Assembly (NCBI RefSeq): GCF_029323795.1
Contig: NZ_CP119758.1
Span: forward strand, 2,232,001-2,296,000
From: Zobellia alginiliquefaciens
Lineage (GTDB): Bacteria > Bacteroidota > Bacteroidia > Flavobacteriales > Flavobacteriaceae
DNA: 64,000 nt
Direction: 5' to 3'
Under the pieces are notes generated by a model, which saw only the letters and a list, made by a program, of their open reading frames with translations, made no database searches and was not told the DNA's origin. Position numbers and translations under genes: made by a program. Shown here one piece after another: positions 27,511 to 36,899 of the stretch (positions within the stretch are counted from its first letter, which is position 1; every line of letters starts with the position of its first letter).

Positions 27511-29067
27511 ATGGCAAAACAAGAAGACGATTTTAAGAGGGTAATTTCCCATGCAAAGGAATATGGTTATGTATTCCAATCCAGTGAAATATATGATGGG
27601 TTAAGTGCTGTTTACGACTACGCGCAGAACGGTTCGGAACTCAAAAAGAATATAAGGGAATACTGGTGGAAAGCTATGGTTCAGCTCAATGATAACATTG
27701 TTGGGATTGACGCTGCTATTTTTATGCACCCTACTACTTGGAAAGCTTCGGGCCATGTTGATGCTTTTAGTGACCCGTTAATCGATAACAAGGACTCCAA
27801 AAAGAGATACCGTGCAGATGTGCTCGTTGAGGATTATGTGGCCAAAATCGAAAATAAAATTGAAAAAGAGGTAACCAAAGCAGCAAAACGTTTTGGGGAT
27901 AAGTTTGATAAAGAGCAGTTCTTGGCTACAAATCCTAGGGTTGTTGATTATCAAGAACAAGCAACTTCTATTCTAAAAAGGTTGGGAAAATCTTTGGAAA
28001 GGGAAGATTTAGAAGATGTTAAAAAACTAATTGAAGAGTTAGATATCGCTTGCCCAATGTCTGGGTCTAAGAATTGGACGGAAGTAAAGCAGTTCAACCT
28101 TATGTTCGGAACAAAATTGGGAGCTACGGCAGAAAGCGCCATGGACCTTTATTTACGTCCGGAAACCGCACAAGGTATTTTCGTAAACTTCTTGAATGTG
28201 CAGAAAACGGGTAGGATGAAAATTCCTTTTGGAATAGCCCAAACGGGGAAAGCATTCCGTAATGAAATAGTAGCACGTCAGTTCATTTTTAGAATGCGTG
28301 AGTTCGAACAAATGGAAATGCAATATTTCATTAAACCGGGAACACAGCAAGAATGGTACGAAAAATGGAAAGAGAACCGTATGAAATGGCATCTTTCGCT
28401 AGGTCTTGGCCAAGAGAATTACCGTTTTCATGATCATGAAAAATTGGCACATTATGCAGATGCTGCCGCAGATATAGAATTCCGTTTTCCTTTTGGATTT
28501 AAGGAACTTGAAGGAATACACTCTAGAACAGACTTTGATTTATCGAGTCATGAGAAATTTTCAGGTAAGAAATTGCAATATTTTGACCCTGAAACTAGAG
28601 AAAGTTATGTGCCGTACGTATTGGAGACCTCAATAGGTTTGGATCGTATGTTCCTAGCTGTTTTTTCTAACTCTTTACGAGATGAGGAACTGGAAAATGG
28701 TACGGTCAGAACGGTCTTGAAATTACCTGCTGTTTTGGCACCTACAAAGGCTGCAATATTTCCATTGGTGAAAAAAGATGGGCTTCCTGAAATTGCTCAT
28801 AAGATTATTGATGACCTTAAGTGGGACTTTAATGTGGTGTATGATGAGAAGGATGCCGTAGGGCGTAGATATAGAAGGCAAGATGCCAATGGTACGCCTT
28901 TCTGTATTACCGTAGATCATCAAACGGTAGAGGATAATACGGTAACCATTCGCCATAGAGATTCTATGGAGCAAGAGAGGGTTGCTATTACCGACTTAAA
29001 AGGAATTATTGCCCAAGCAGTTGATATGAGAAGCTGGTTAATGAAAATGCAGGAGCAAGAAGTCTAG
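27511..29067 (+). CDS. glyS: Glycyl-tRNA synthetase, dimeric class II type
   Basis: Charges tRNA-Gly. The 518 residues match the single-chain alpha2 glycyl-tRNA synthetase rather than the alpha2beta2 type. Class II motifs are evident: motif 2 around FRNEIVARQFIFRMREFEQMEM and motif 3 in the C-terminal LETSIGLDRMFLAVF. An anticodon-binding domain follows from APTKAAIFPLVKK. Its start has a -7 element 4 bases upstream. The final CTAG is shared with the stop of the convergent TonB receptor gene, a 4-base tail-to-tail overlap. Confidence 0.97.
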   Translation: MAKQEDDFKRVISHAKEYGYVFQSSEIYDGLSAVYDYAQNGSELKKNIREYWWKAMVQLNDNIVGIDAAIFMHPTTWKASGHVDAFSDPLIDNKDSKKRYRADVLVEDYVAKIENKIEKEVTKAAKRFGDKFDKEQFLATNPRVVDYQEQATSILKRLGKSLEREDLEDVKKLIEELDIACPMSGSKNWTEVKQFNLMFGTKLGATAESAMDLYLRPETAQGIFVNFLNVQKTGRMKIPFGIAQTGKAFRNEIVARQFIFRMREFEQMEMQYFIKPGTQQEWYEKWKENRMKWHLSLGLGQENYRFHDHEKLAHYADAAADIEFRFPFGFKELEGIHSRTDFDLSSHEKFSGKKLQYFDPETRESYVPYVLETSIGLDRMFLAVFSNSLRDEELENGTVRTVLKLPAVLAPTKAAIFPLVKKDGLPEIAHKIIDDLKWDFNVVYDEKDAVGRRYRRQDANGTPFCITVDHQTVEDNTVTIRHRDSMEQERVAITDLKGIIAQAVDMRSWLMKMQEQEV

Positions 29068-31145
29068 ATTTTAATTGCTAGGCTTAAGCTGCTATACCAA
29101 TTTCTTCCATTTCCGGGATAAAAATATCTGGGTTCACTGCCGCCAAATCCTGTGGCATTGATAAGTACGGATTGGGCATATTGAGTGTCAAAAATATTAT
29201 TGATACCAAAGTGCAATCCAAAATTGAACCTATGGGAAACCTGTTTTCTGTATCCTAGTTTTGTGTTCCATACATTGTAAGAGTCACTGTACAGCGTATT
29301 GGCATCTGTAAGGGAAATTTCATCAACATATTGGTGGGTGGTGTTCCAGTAAAATCCAGTATTTGCCTGTATTTGCAATCCGGAATTAAATCTGTGTTTT
29401 GGCACCCCGGTCAAAGGGTTTCCAGAGAAATCATTGTCTCCATCAATAAATTCTACAAAGCTAAAATCGCTTAAAGTGTAATTTATAAATGGTCGTATTT
29501 TAAGCCAAGAGGAGATAGAAGTGGTATAACTCAACGCTAGGTCTATACCTTGGTGTTTAGTACTTCCCGCATTTTTGCCAACATACTGATCTTCGCCAAT
29601 GCGCTGGTCTACCAATAGATTTTTGATGTCCATATGGTACACGGCCATATCTACATGAAGTTTTCTTTTGAAGAAGTAAAGTTGACCACCTAGTTCGTAA
29701 TTAATGCCTGTTTCCTGTGCAATATCCGGGTTGATTACTCCTTCTGGTGTCAAAGACCTTTCTAGGCTTGGATTTGAGAAACCACGGCTTATATTGGCAT
29801 AAACTTTATAATTCTGGTCAAAGTCATAGTTGAGGTTTAGACTAGGCAGGGCAATGACATCAAAGTTCCTTTTTGCATTTTTGTTGTTGGCGCCCGAATT
29901 GAATTTATCCCTAAAATCGTAATGTGTTTTGTTAATGTTAAGTCCTATTTGCGCTGTAAATTTATCATTTAAGGGTAGTGTTAAAGTGCTGAAGGCGTTG
30001 AATTTTCTACGAAACTCTTTATTGTCGCTTAGTTGTTGCCCAAGTAAACTGCCATTTCCATTATTGTCTTCGTATAAATTTTCAAACGTGCCCCAATTGT
30101 ATTCGTCTTTATATAATTCAGCTCCAAAAGTGTATTCTGCTTTTTTCTGAAGAAAATCAAAACTTCCTAGAAAGCGTGTTCTAAAGCCATAGCCATTAGT
30201 TATTTCATCCAGAATGTTGAACGGCCTGGGCTCATAATGATCAAGATAGGTGTAGAAAACGCTAGTTGTATTTTCTAATTTTGTACTGAATTTATGCTGA
30301 AATGACAATCCTGCTAGTGTATAATTGTTGTCTTCAAAACCTTGGGCGGACTTCCAAGTAAAAGCAGCTTGTTTCGGGTCTTCTTCTATGGCAGATTTAC
30401 TTATGGAACTTGGTATTTGAGCAAAATAGTCAATATGGTTCAGTAAAAAGGAAATTTTGTTTTTAGGGTTGATTTGGTATGAGGTGTTAATGAGAACCCC
30501 ATCACGCTCAAACTTATTGTTCTCACGGTACCCGTCCGTTTCCATATGTCCGTAACTAACTTTTAATGAAAGTTTTGAGTCTGAATGGGAAAACATAAGA
30601 TTGTTCTTTTTCAATCCATAGGAACCTAAGGTAAAATTATTTTTAAATTGAGATTCTTTATTGGTATTTTCTGGAGAGTGCAAAATGATAGCGCCACCAA
30701 GTCCTGAGCCATAGGCGGTTCCTTTAGGGCCTTTAATTACTTCTATGCCTTCTAGGTTTTCTAGGTCGTACGCTTCAATGGTAGAAGTCCCGGTGCCATT
30801 GGTCAGGGGAATCTCATTATAGTAAAGATTAAGCTTGTCCGTTCCGTATTGCGCGCGGGCACCAATGCCCCTTATTGTAATTTTATTGGTGTTTAAAGCT
30901 CCCGAGAGAACAAATACACCGGGTATTTCGTTTATGGCGGATACCATATCAACAGGACTATAGTTTTGAATATTTTCTGAGGTTACTTTTGCCGAAGCTA
31001 TAATGCCGGTTGCTGTTTTGGGTAAAACCGTATCTGTGATAGTTACACCTTCCAAACGGGTAATACTATCTTTTTTTGATTGGCTCTGAGCGTTTGTAAA
31101 ATGTACACATATAACTGCTAACAGGACCACAAAAATATATCTCAT
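29064..31145 (-). CDS. TonB-dependent receptor, siderophore/FecA-like
   Basis: 693 residues with a signal peptide ending TNAQ (~19). Unlike the other receptors of the window it has no carboxypeptidase-regulatory domain and goes almost directly to a plug: LEGVTITDTVLPKT, IPGVFVLSGALNTNKITIRGIG, LNLYYNEIPLTNG, IEVIKGPKGTAYGSGLGGAI. The size and plug style match ferric-citrate/siderophore-type importers, though there is no nearby siderophore or iron gene. The barrel runs to the end (SLSLAIKI), lacking a terminal aromatic residue. Only 94 bases separate its start from the divergent exonuclease gene. Confidence 0.92.
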   Translation of the reverse strand: MRYIFVVLLAVICVHFTNAQSQSKKDSITRLEGVTITDTVLPKTATGIIASAKVTSENIQNYSPVDMVSAINEIPGVFVLSGALNTNKITIRGIGARAQYGTDKLNLYYNEIPLTNGTGTSTIEAYDLENLEGIEVIKGPKGTAYGSGLGGAIILHSPENTNKESQFKNNFTLGSYGLKKNNLMFSHSDSKLSLKVSYGHMETDGYRENNKFERDGVLINTSYQINPKNKISFLLNHIDYFAQIPSSISKSAIEEDPKQAAFTWKSAQGFEDNNYTLAGLSFQHKFSTKLENTTSVFYTYLDHYEPRPFNILDEITNGYGFRTRFLGSFDFLQKKAEYTFGAELYKDEYNWGTFENLYEDNNGNGSLLGQQLSDNKEFRRKFNAFSTLTLPLNDKFTAQIGLNINKTHYDFRDKFNSGANNKNAKRNFDVIALPSLNLNYDFDQNYKVYANISRGFSNPSLERSLTPEGVINPDIAQETGINYELGGQLYFFKRKLHVDMAVYHMDIKNLLVDQRIGEDQYVGKNAGSTKHQGIDLALSYTTSISSWLKIRPFINYTLSDFSFVEFIDGDNDFSGNPLTGVPKHRFNSGLQIQANTGFYWNTTHQYVDEISLTDANTLYSDSYNVWNTKLGYRKQVSHRFNFGLHFGINNIFDTQYAQSVLINATGFGGSEPRYFYPGNGRNWYSSLSLAIKI

Positions 31146-31239
31146 AGGTGATTATTTATTTGAAGTGGCTAAAATTAACAAACTCACAGGGCATCTTTGC
31201 ACACAATGCTTATTTTCGTAACGCAAAAAAACAAAAGAC

Positions 31240-32007
31240 GTGAAAATAGTATCCTACAATGTAAACGGCATCCGTGCCGCAATTAACAAAGGTTTTATAG
31301 AATGGTTGCAAACTGTTGGGCCTGATGTGGTTTGTCTACAGGAAATAAAGGCAATGGAAGAGCAATTAGATCTATCTCTTTTTGAAGAAGCGGGGTATGC
31401 CTATAATTATTGGTTTAGCGCTCAGAAGAAAGGGTATAGCGGTACTGCAATCCTATCAAAAAAACAACCGGATACCATTCAAAAAGGAACGGGTATAGAT
31501 TATATGGATTTTGAAGGCCGAAATATTAGGGCAGATTTTGGAGATGTTTCAATAATGAGCATGTATTTGCCCTCTGGTACAAATTTAGCTCGGTTGGATC
31601 ATAAGCTAATGTACATGGCAGATTTTCAAAAGTATGCGGACGACCTTAGAAAAACACGACCTAACCTAATTGTTTTAGGCGATTATAATATTTGTCATGA
31701 AGCTATAGATATCCATGACCCTGTGCGTAATAAAAATGTTTCCGGGTTTTTACCTGTAGAACGTGAGTGGATAGGTGGCTTTATGGAAAGCGGATTTATT
31801 GATAGCTTTCGTCATTTTAACAAAGAACCTGATAATTATACGTGGTGGAGTTACCGGGCAAATGCCAGAAACAACAATAAAGGATGGCGTTTGGATTATG
31901 CCATGGTTGCAGAACCATTAAGAGATAGATTAAAAAGATCGGTAATCTTGTCAGAAGCAAAACATAGCGATCATTGTCCTATTTTAGTTGAAATTGATAC
32001 GCCTTAA
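31240..32007 (+). CDS. xth: Exodeoxyribonuclease III
   Basis: 255 residues, cytosolic. AP endonuclease and 3'-5' exonuclease of base-excision repair. The EEP fold has IVSYNVNGIRAA at its start, Glu in VCLQEIKAM, GDYNICH near the middle and SDHCPILVE at the end, all as in ExoIII. The start codon is GTG; reading MKIVSYNVNGIR at the N-terminus leaves no better choice. Upstream, TATTTTCG at 31211-31218 and CATCTTTG at 31192-31199 are two near -7 elements; I cannot tell which is used. Confidence 0.95.
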   Translation: MKIVSYNVNGIRAAINKGFIEWLQTVGPDVVCLQEIKAMEEQLDLSLFEEAGYAYNYWFSAQKKGYSGTAILSKKQPDTIQKGTGIDYMDFEGRNIRADFGDVSIMSMYLPSGTNLARLDHKLMYMADFQKYADDLRKTRPNLIVLGDYNICHEAIDIHDPVRNKNVSGFLPVEREWIGGFMESGFIDSFRHFNKEPDNYTWWSYRANARNNNKGWRLDYAMVAEPLRDRLKRSVILSEAKHSDHCPILVEIDTP

Positions 32008-32084
32008 GCCAGTGAATCGGTTGTATTCATTCCTATTGAAATAAGTATTTCGGCGAATTTTAGAGAACAATCGGTAAGGGGTTT

Positions 32085-32113
32085 TTTGTAACCCTTCAAA
32101 TTGCTTAAATTTG
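32085..32113 (+). promoter_or_regulatory. Promoter of aldo/keto reductase gene
   Basis: TTTG (32085-32088), a 17-base spacer and TAAATTTG (32106-32113), an exact -7 match. It predicts a start near 32119 and a leader of about 37 bases. Confidence 0.62.
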
Positions 32114-32155
32114 GGCTTTTTGAAAAATAGCACCCCAAAATACCCCAAAGAATAC

Positions 32156-33196
32156 ATGAAAAATACTACCCTACCCTACACTGATATAGAAGTCAGTAAA
32201 ATTTGCCTTGGTACAATGACCTGGGGCAAGCAGAATACGGAAGCAGAAGGTCATGAACAGATGGACTATGCCCTTCAAAAAGGAGTTAATTTCTTTGATA
32301 CGGCAGAGCTCTATCCTGTACCTGCGCATCCTGACCGTCATTCTGCCACCGAAAAAATCATTGGAACCTGGTTTAAGAAAAACGGAAACCGCGATAAAGT
32401 GGTTCTGGGAACTAAAATCGCAGGTAAGGCCGAGTTTACAAAATTTATACGGACCAACGGATTTTCTCCGGATGCCATACGTAGTGCCGTTGAAGGTAGT
32501 TTAGAACGGTTGCAGACAGATTATATTGATTTATATCAATTGCATTGGCCTGAAAGAAATACCAATTATTTTGGAAAAAGAGGATATAAACATGACATCT
32601 CTGACCATTGGAAGGATAATATTCACCAAGTGTTGGAGACCATGCGAGATTTAATTCGCGAAGGAAAAATTAGACATGTGGGTATATCTAATGAAACGCC
32701 ATGGGGAACTATGCGTTTCTTAACGGAAAGCAAAGTGCATGCTAGTCTTCCGCGAGCTATAACCATTCAGAATCCATATAGTCTTTTAAACCGTCAGTTT
32801 GAAGTAGGGCTTTCAGAAATTTCATTACGTGAAAAAATAGGTCTTTTGGCTTATTCCCCAATGGGTTTTGGAACCTTGTCCGGAAAATATTTGGGCGGTA
32901 TGAAACCTGCTACGGGCAGGATTACGCTATTTCCTAATTACAGTAGATATAGTAGTGAGGCAGCAGTTAAAGCAACCGAACAGTATCATGACCTAGCGGA
33001 GAAACACGGACTTTCTATGGCGCAAATGGCTCTGGCTTTTGTGAATACAAGGCCATTCGTGACCAGTACCATTATTGGTGCTACATCAATGAAACAATTG
33101 CAGGAAAATATTGCAAGTATAGACCTAAAATTAAGTGAAGAAGTGCTTGAGGGTATTGAGGCAATACATAATTCTATTCCTAACCCTGCGCCATAA
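32156..33196 (+). CDS. Aldo/keto reductase
   Basis: 346 residues from the ATG at 32156; a TTG at 32111 would add 15 residues but lies inside the -7 promoter motif. The fold carries FFDTAELYPVPAH (catalytic Asp and Tyr), VVLGTKIAG (Lys) and DLYQLHWPER (His), with the NADPH-binding tail VTSTIIGATSMKQLQENI. The length and the inserted NTNYFGKRGYKHD segment resemble the Tas/YghZ-like branch. The substrate is unknown. A 32-codon membrane-peptide gene follows by 15 bases. Confidence 0.92.
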   Translation: MKNTTLPYTDIEVSKICLGTMTWGKQNTEAEGHEQMDYALQKGVNFFDTAELYPVPAHPDRHSATEKIIGTWFKKNGNRDKVVLGTKIAGKAEFTKFIRTNGFSPDAIRSAVEGSLERLQTDYIDLYQLHWPERNTNYFGKRGYKHDISDHWKDNIHQVLETMRDLIREGKIRHVGISNETPWGTMRFLTESKVHASLPRAITIQNPYSLLNRQFEVGLSEISLREKIGLLAYSPMGFGTLSGKYLGGMKPATGRITLFPNYSRYSSEAAVKATEQYHDLAEKHGLSMAQMALAFVNTRPFVTSTIIGATSMKQLQENIASIDLKLSEEVLEGIEAIHNSIPNPAP

Positions 33197-33211
33197 ACGG
33201 AAACAGACATT

Positions 33212-33310
33212 ATGTTCTTTTTAAAAGTAGGCTTCGGTCAAATTATAGTAATAGTGGCAGTAATCTTAATTATAATGGTTACTGCCCGTATTCTGCGGGA
33301 TAAGAGATAA
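33212..33310 (+). CDS. Candidate 32-residue single-pass membrane peptide
   Basis: A short frame, ATG to TAA, coding for a peptide with N-terminal MFFLKVGFGQ, a hydrophobic core of ~17 residues (IIVIVAVILIIMVTA) and a basic end RILRDKR. This is the layout of a small inner-membrane protein with a cytosolic C-terminus. It starts 15 bases after the reductase stop and ends before the convergent radA. A-rich sequence precedes the ATG. It is unlike TatA, which has a Pro hinge and amphipathic helix. Coding status is inferred from composition only. Confidence 0.5.
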   Translation: MFFLKVGFGQIIVIVAVILIIMVTARILRDKR

Positions 33311-33332
33311 ATAGTTGTGTTAATTAGCTTGG

Positions 33333-34694
33333 TTAGCCAAATAAGGAGCTGACCATATCCTCTATTTTTGCAACAAGATGGATTTCTATTTTTGTGTTTT
33401 TTAAGGCGATTTTGTTGTTCTTGGAAACATAAATAGAGGTGAAGCCTAATTTCTCTGCCTCCGAAATTCTTTGGTCAACTCTTTGTACAGGTCTAATCTC
33501 ACCTGCTAGACCAACTTCTGCGGCAAAACAAACTCCTTTTTCTATAGGAATATCTTCGTTGCTGGAAAGTATTGCGGCAATTACGGCAAGATCAATGGCG
33601 GGATCATCTACAGAAATACCTCCAGTAATATTTAAGAAAACATCTTTCGCTCCTAATTTAAAACCTGCTCGTTTTTCAAGTACTGCCAACAGCATATTCA
33701 GTCGCTTGGCATTGTAACCTGTGGTGGAGCGCTGCGGAGTTCCATAAACTGCCGTACTTACCAAAGCCTGTATTTCTATCATAAGAGGCCGCATACCTTC
33801 TACAGTAGATGCTATGGCCGTTCCGCTTAGGCCTTCATCGTTCTTGGAAATTAATATTTCAGATGGATTGTTCACTTGGCGCAGTCCACTACCTTGCATT
33901 TCATAGATTCCAAGTTCTGCAGTTGAGCCAAATCTATTTTTCAGAGAACGTAGAATGCGATACACATAGTTGCGATCACCTTCAAACTGTAATACGGTAT
34001 CAACCATATGTTCCAAGATTTTAGGCCCGGCTATGGAACCGTCTTTGGTAATATGGCCAATGAGAATAACAGGTGTATTTGTCTCTTTGGCAAATTTGAT
34101 AAGTTCTGCGGTACATTCCCGTATTTGGGAAATACTCCCGGCAGCAGATTCTATATAATCGGAATGTAATGTCTGAATTGAATCGATAACAACAATATCC
34201 GGTTCTGTAGATTCTATTTGTTTAAAGATATTTTGGGTCTTGGTTTCTGTAAGTATAAAGCAGGTTTCGCTATTCGGATGAATTCTATCCGCTCGCATTT
34301 TAATCTGTTTTTGACTTTCCTCTCCCGAGACATATAAAGTTTTATACGGAAGTTTTAAGGCTATCTGTAGAAGCAATGTACTTTTACCAACACCAGGTTC
34401 ACCGCCTAACAAAACTAATGCGCCGGGCACTAGACCGCCGCCCAATACGCGGTTGAATTCCAGGTCAAATGTATTTAGCCGTAGTTCCTTATCCGTGCTG
34501 ATTTCATTAACACGTAAGGGTTTCGCTATTTTTTTTAGGGGAGTTGTATTGGCCTTCCAGCTTGTTTTTTCTTCCTTTTGAACAACCTCTTCAACTACAG
34601 TGTTCCATTCTTTGCAAGCGGAACATTGTCCCACCCATTTGGCATATTGAGTGCCACAGTTCTGGCAGAAAAATGCGGTTTTTGTTTTGGCCAT
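33333..34694 (-). CDS. radA: DNA repair protein RadA (Sms)
   Basis: 453 residues. A zinc finger (Cys10, Cys13, Cys24, Cys27), a RecA-like ATPase with Walker A in GGEPGVGKSTLL, the RadA signature KNRFGS (in LRSLKNRFGSTAE), and a Lon-protease-like C-terminal domain (GAKDVFLNITGGISVDDPAIDLA) appear in order. RadA is a DnaB-like helicase that extends recombination intermediates. On the minus strand TACCTTTA (34716-34723) is one base off the -7 consensus, upstream of its ATG. It is 67 bases downstream of the esterase-like gene on the same strand. Confidence 0.97.
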   Translation of the reverse strand: MAKTKTAFFCQNCGTQYAKWVGQCSACKEWNTVVEEVVQKEEKTSWKANTTPLKKIAKPLRVNEISTDKELRLNTFDLEFNRVLGGGLVPGALVLLGGEPGVGKSTLLLQIALKLPYKTLYVSGEESQKQIKMRADRIHPNSETCFILTETKTQNIFKQIESTEPDIVVIDSIQTLHSDYIESAAGSISQIRECTAELIKFAKETNTPVILIGHITKDGSIAGPKILEHMVDTVLQFEGDRNYVYRILRSLKNRFGSTAELGIYEMQGSGLRQVNNPSEILISKNDEGLSGTAIASTVEGMRPLMIEIQALVSTAVYGTPQRSTTGYNAKRLNMLLAVLEKRAGFKLGAKDVFLNITGGISVDDPAIDLAVIAAILSSNEDIPIEKGVCFAAEVGLAGEIRPVQRVDQRISEAEKLGFTSIYVSKNNKIALKNTKIEIHLVAKIEDMVSSLFG

Positions 34695-34761
34695 ATCTTA
34701 GTTTGAAGATTGGCCTAAAGGTAAAAATTTGTTTGATATTTATGCGGATATGTAGCTTGAT

Positions 34762-35904
34762 TTAGTATCCAAAATCAGCCTTCAAAGCATCTATTTTCTC
34801 TAAGGCCATTTCTTTGGTCAAGAAATCTATTTCATCCATGGCGAAAGCTTTTTCAAAGGTTTTGAACGCTTTCTTAGGTTCACCTAATTGCTCATAATAT
34901 TCGCCTTCAAAATAAAAGCCCATCATAGTTTCAGGGAATTCCTTTTTACAAAGGTCTGAAAGCGGTTTTAAAGACTCGGTATCTTCTTTTTTTCGGCATG
35001 CAGCATAAACGGCCATGATATCGTTAAGGTCAACCGTTTTTTTAAATCCGAATAAATCTTCAATACTCTGGTATTTGTTTTCTAGGTACTGAAAAACAGG
35101 GTCTTCTGAGGTTAGTATTTGTTCTTTGTATTCTTTTGGGCTAATAGGCTTGAACATGCCAAAGATATTATCAAAAGCCTTTCCTAGGCCATAGGTGGCT
35201 ACAGAAATATGGTCGGCACCATCATATTGCTGAAAGTTATAATGAAGCGATTCTTTTTCGATAGCTTTAATAGCTTGGTTCATTTGAAGAATTCTGGGCG
35301 TGTTTTTGTTCTTTTCGCCCTCAACGATCAATTCATAAAAAATTTGTTTGTCAAACGCTGCCAAACGTGACGGAACCCTGGTTTCCATCTCCGGAGCCAA
35401 AGTAGGGGAAATATTTATATACGCATTGAAAAGCGAATTCTCCTTAAAGAGCCAGTAGTTGGTAAAGTTGGCTGTTATGTCATAACCCACAATCATTTTA
35501 AATGGTGCGGTACTGTAGTTAAGGTCAAGGTATGGTATGATTTCCATTCCTAAAAACTCAAAGAATTTTTTTGCCTTTTCGGAGGGAAGTCCAGAGTCTG
35601 GTTCAAAAGCGCAATCGTCAAAACGGATACTCTTTTTGCTTTGCTCTATACCAACAACAATACTAGCTGGCATGCCATGAAACTTATGGTAAAATTTAGC
35701 GTTGGCAACTACTTGGTCAAAGAGATATTCCCCATCTAGTACAACAATTAGGGGGTATTTTTTTTCTTCATCATAATCTTCTGGAAAGTAGTATTTTACA
35801 TCGCGTCTTTCCTGTAATTTGAACGATTCAAAAATCTCTTGTGTGACTTGTGCGTTTAGAGAAGCGCATAGTAGGCATGCAAAAAAAGTAAGTTTGCGTA
35901 ACAT
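34762..35904 (-). CDS. Esterase-D-like exported protein lacking catalytic serine
   Basis: 380 residues with a signal peptide ending LNAQ (~19). The domain at ~21-255 has the alpha/beta-hydrolase outline of the enterochelin esterase family: RRDVKYYFPEDYDEEKKYPLIVVLDG, a strand IVVGIEQ, EIIPYLDLNY, and a nucleophile elbow at residues 140-145. That elbow reads GYDITA instead of GHSMGG, so the serine is Asp142. A plausible catalytic His232 (GADHISV) remains. Residues ~300-375 form a helical, TPR-like tail (EYYEQLGEPKKAFKTFEKAFAMD). It is either a non-catalytic binding protein or an unusual Asp-nucleophile enzyme. Gene order: flippase-like, this gene, radA on the minus strand, with this gene's stop upstream of radA. 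Confidence 0.8.
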   Translation of the reverse strand: MLRKLTFFACLLCASLNAQVTQEIFESFKLQERRDVKYYFPEDYDEEKKYPLIVVLDGEYLFDQVVANAKFYHKFHGMPASIVVGIEQSKKSIRFDDCAFEPDSGLPSEKAKKFFEFLGMEIIPYLDLNYSTAPFKMIVGYDITANFTNYWLFKENSLFNAYINISPTLAPEMETRVPSRLAAFDKQIFYELIVEGEKNKNTPRILQMNQAIKAIEKESLHYNFQQYDGADHISVATYGLGKAFDNIFGMFKPISPKEYKEQILTSEDPVFQYLENKYQSIEDLFGFKKTVDLNDIMAVYAACRKKEDTESLKPLSDLCKKEFPETMMGFYFEGEYYEQLGEPKKAFKTFEKAFAMDEIDFLTKEMALEKIDALKADFGY

Positions 35905-35931
35905 GGTTCAGTTTTTGGGTACAACAAAACC

Positions 35932-36897
35932 TTATCGGTTTCTGTTGAATAACGGTAATACCAGAAAAGATATTGCCCCAAAAACGACTATCATTAGAGT
36001 TTGTGCTATCCACATAATCCACCCAAAGGCATCGCCCGAGACAGCACTAATACCAAAAATGGTTAATGCACTGCTTACGGCAATAGGATAGAGGCCGATT
36101 CCGCCATTGGTGGCGGTCATGGCAAACGATCCTGCTACAAAAGCTACCATCAACTCACTTAAGGAAAGGCTAATGGTTTCCGGAACGGTGAATTTAATAA
36201 CCCAAAGCATGCCAATATAACAGCCCCAGATGAAAAGAGTATGTAGTACAAATGCCCATTTCTTTTTCATTTTAAAAATGCTAAAAACACCTTCCATAAG
36301 ACCTTTTACGAAGCCTTTAATTTTAACCGCTATGGCGTGCGATGATTGTTTAATGAAGATAAAAAAGAAGACAAGTCCAATAATTCCTGCGCCCATTAAT
36401 ATTAGTAAGCCTTTCATATTGAATCCTTTTTCTTGTAAAAAGCCTAAAATACTGTCTGTTTGAAGTATTAAGGTTAGACCAATGATCAATAGTAGCATAA
36501 TTACATCAATAACGCGCTCCGTTACTATGGTTCCAAATCCTTTTTCAAAGGGTACGTCTTCATAACTGGTGAGTGCGGTAGCTCTTAGTATTTCGCCTGT
36601 TCTAGGGATGCCCAAGTTGGCAAAATATGCCATTAGAAGAATGAATACGTTATTAATGACCTTGGGTCTGTAACCTAGGGGTTCCAATAGAAAATTCCAG
36701 CGAACGGCTCGTGAGATATGCCCGAGCATACCTAAAAAAATGGAAAGGCCTACCCAAAGAAGGTTTGCTTCCTTTATGTAAAATAATATCTGTGTTCTGT
36801 CTTCTGGTGAGGTCTTTTGGTAGGAATACCAAACTAAAAAAACTCCCAAGACGATTGGGAGTGCTGTTTTTAGTACCTTTTTAATATTTTCGTTCAA
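35932..36897 (-). CDS. Lysylphosphatidylglycerol synthase TM-region / flippase-like membrane protein
   Basis: 321 residues with about eight hydrophobic helices and the family pattern HISRAVRWNFLLEPLG, YFANLGIPRTGEILRATAL and TNGGIGLYPIAV of the UPF0104/LPG-synthase TM domain. It lacks the cytosolic aminoacyl-transferase domain of MprF, so it is a stand-alone flippase-like unit of unknown lipid. The start codon is TTG, 2 bases after the panD stop, so translation is probably coupled. It is the third gene of panC-panD-flippase, a linkage I recall from other flavobacteria. Confidence 0.87.
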   Translation of the reverse strand: MNENIKKVLKTALPIVLGVFLVWYSYQKTSPEDRTQILFYIKEANLLWVGLSIFLGMLGHISRAVRWNFLLEPLGYRPKVINNVFILLMAYFANLGIPRTGEILRATALTSYEDVPFEKGFGTIVTERVIDVIMLLLIIGLTLILQTDSILGFLQEKGFNMKGLLILMGAGIIGLVFFFIFIKQSSHAIAVKIKGFVKGLMEGVFSIFKMKKKWAFVLHTLFIWGCYIGMLWVIKFTVPETISLSLSELMVAFVAGSFAMTATNGGIGLYPIAVSSALTIFGISAVSGDAFGWIMWIAQTLMIVVFGAISFLVLPLFNRNR

Positions 36898-36899
36898 GG

